A stretch of DNA of 6,655 nt from Gammaproteobacteria bacterium (GTDB taxonomy: Bacteria; Pseudomonadota; Gammaproteobacteria; Chromatiales; Chromatiaceae): the NCBI GenBank assembly GCA_029287695.1, contig JARFQQ010000128.1, positions 1-6,655 on the forward strand, given 5' to 3'. The notes under the pieces are model-generated. The model was not told the DNA's origin and made no database searches. It worked only from the letters and a program-made list of their open reading frames with translations. The translations under genes and the position numbers were made by a program. Of the stretch, positions 6,594-6,655 are shown one piece after another. How positions within the stretch are numbered: the first letter of the stretch is position 1; every line of letters starts with the position of its first letter.

Positions 6594-6655
6594 CAGGGTT
6601 CTCCGTGCCAGCGGGCAGTATAGAACAGCACGGCGAGGCAGGCGAGAAAGGCAGA
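6593..6655 (-). CDS. Possible C-terminal end of an upstream minus-strand gene (5' end outside window)
   Basis: Read on the minus strand from the window edge, one frame is open for 20 codons, giving SAFLACLAVLFYTARWHGEP, and ends in TGA sharing one base with the EF-hand ATG (TGATG). A hydrophobic stretch with a short polar tail would fit the last helix of a membrane protein, and a stop-start overlap is a common operon junction. However, the other two frames are also open over this short distance, so reading frame alone proves nothing. No family can be named. Confidence 0.3.
   Translation of the reverse strand, partial: SAFLACLAVLFYTARWHGEP
6601..6604 (-). promoter_or_regulatory. Ribosome binding site for the EF-hand gene
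   Basis: GGAG on the minus strand, 7 nt before the ATG at 6593. Good sequence and spacing; it confirms the start that yields a full signal peptide. Confidence 0.6.
6617..6622 (-). promoter_or_regulatory. Possible -10 element (TATACT) upstream of the EF-hand gene
   Basis: TATACT on the minus strand, 24 nt before the ATG, is close to the sigma-70 consensus TATAAT and would give a leader of roughly 17 nt containing the ribosome binding site. No convincing -35 hexamer is visible at 16-18 nt upstream. The same bases may instead be the end of an upstream coding region, so this is a weak call. Confidence 0.22.

Overview
This window is a compact stretch of a proteobacterial chromosome, most likely from a gammaproteobacterium. 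The IleS protein follows the Escherichia coli type almost block by block, from the SNYK N-terminus to the CysX2Cys...CysX2Cys tail. The order ribF-ileS-lspA is the classic gammaproteobacterial arrangement. The DNA is fairly GC-rich, and codon third positions are mostly G or C. I cannot name a genus from the sequence alone.

Layout, left to right. Six genes run on the plus strand with almost no space between them and look like one transcription unit. They are the 3' part of ribF (flavokinase/FAD synthetase, cut by the left edge), ileS (isoleucyl-tRNA synthetase), lspA (lipoprotein signal peptidase), a YciO-type member of the Sua5/YrdC superfamily, an exported protein of the phytase-like/esterase-like beta-propeller family, and a short-chain dehydrogenase/reductase. 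The junctions are 2 nt, 16 nt, 2 nt, a 4-nt ATGA overlap and another 4-nt ATGA overlap. A hairpin with a short T run follows the last gene and probably ends the unit. On the other strand, converging on that terminator, lies a small secreted protein with two EF-hand calcium sites. Upstream of it there may be the last 20 codons of another minus-strand gene with a hydrophobic C-terminus.

How the genes relate. RibF makes FMN and FAD, IleS charges tRNA-Ile, and LspA trims prolipoproteins at the inner membrane: three unrelated housekeeping jobs that commonly share an operon. In many gammaproteobacteria lspA is followed by fkpB and ispH. Here that slot holds yciO, the exported propeller and the dehydrogenase. 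No shared pathway for these last three can be read from the sequence, though their overlaps imply coupled translation.

I see no mobile element, CRISPR array, tRNA, rRNA, riboswitch or phage signature. Most of the window is ordinary core genome. The points worth a second look are the unusual downstream half of the ribF-ileS-lspA operon, the YciO protein's lack of the substrate-binding signatures of true TsaC/Sua5, and the small EF-hand protein at the right edge.
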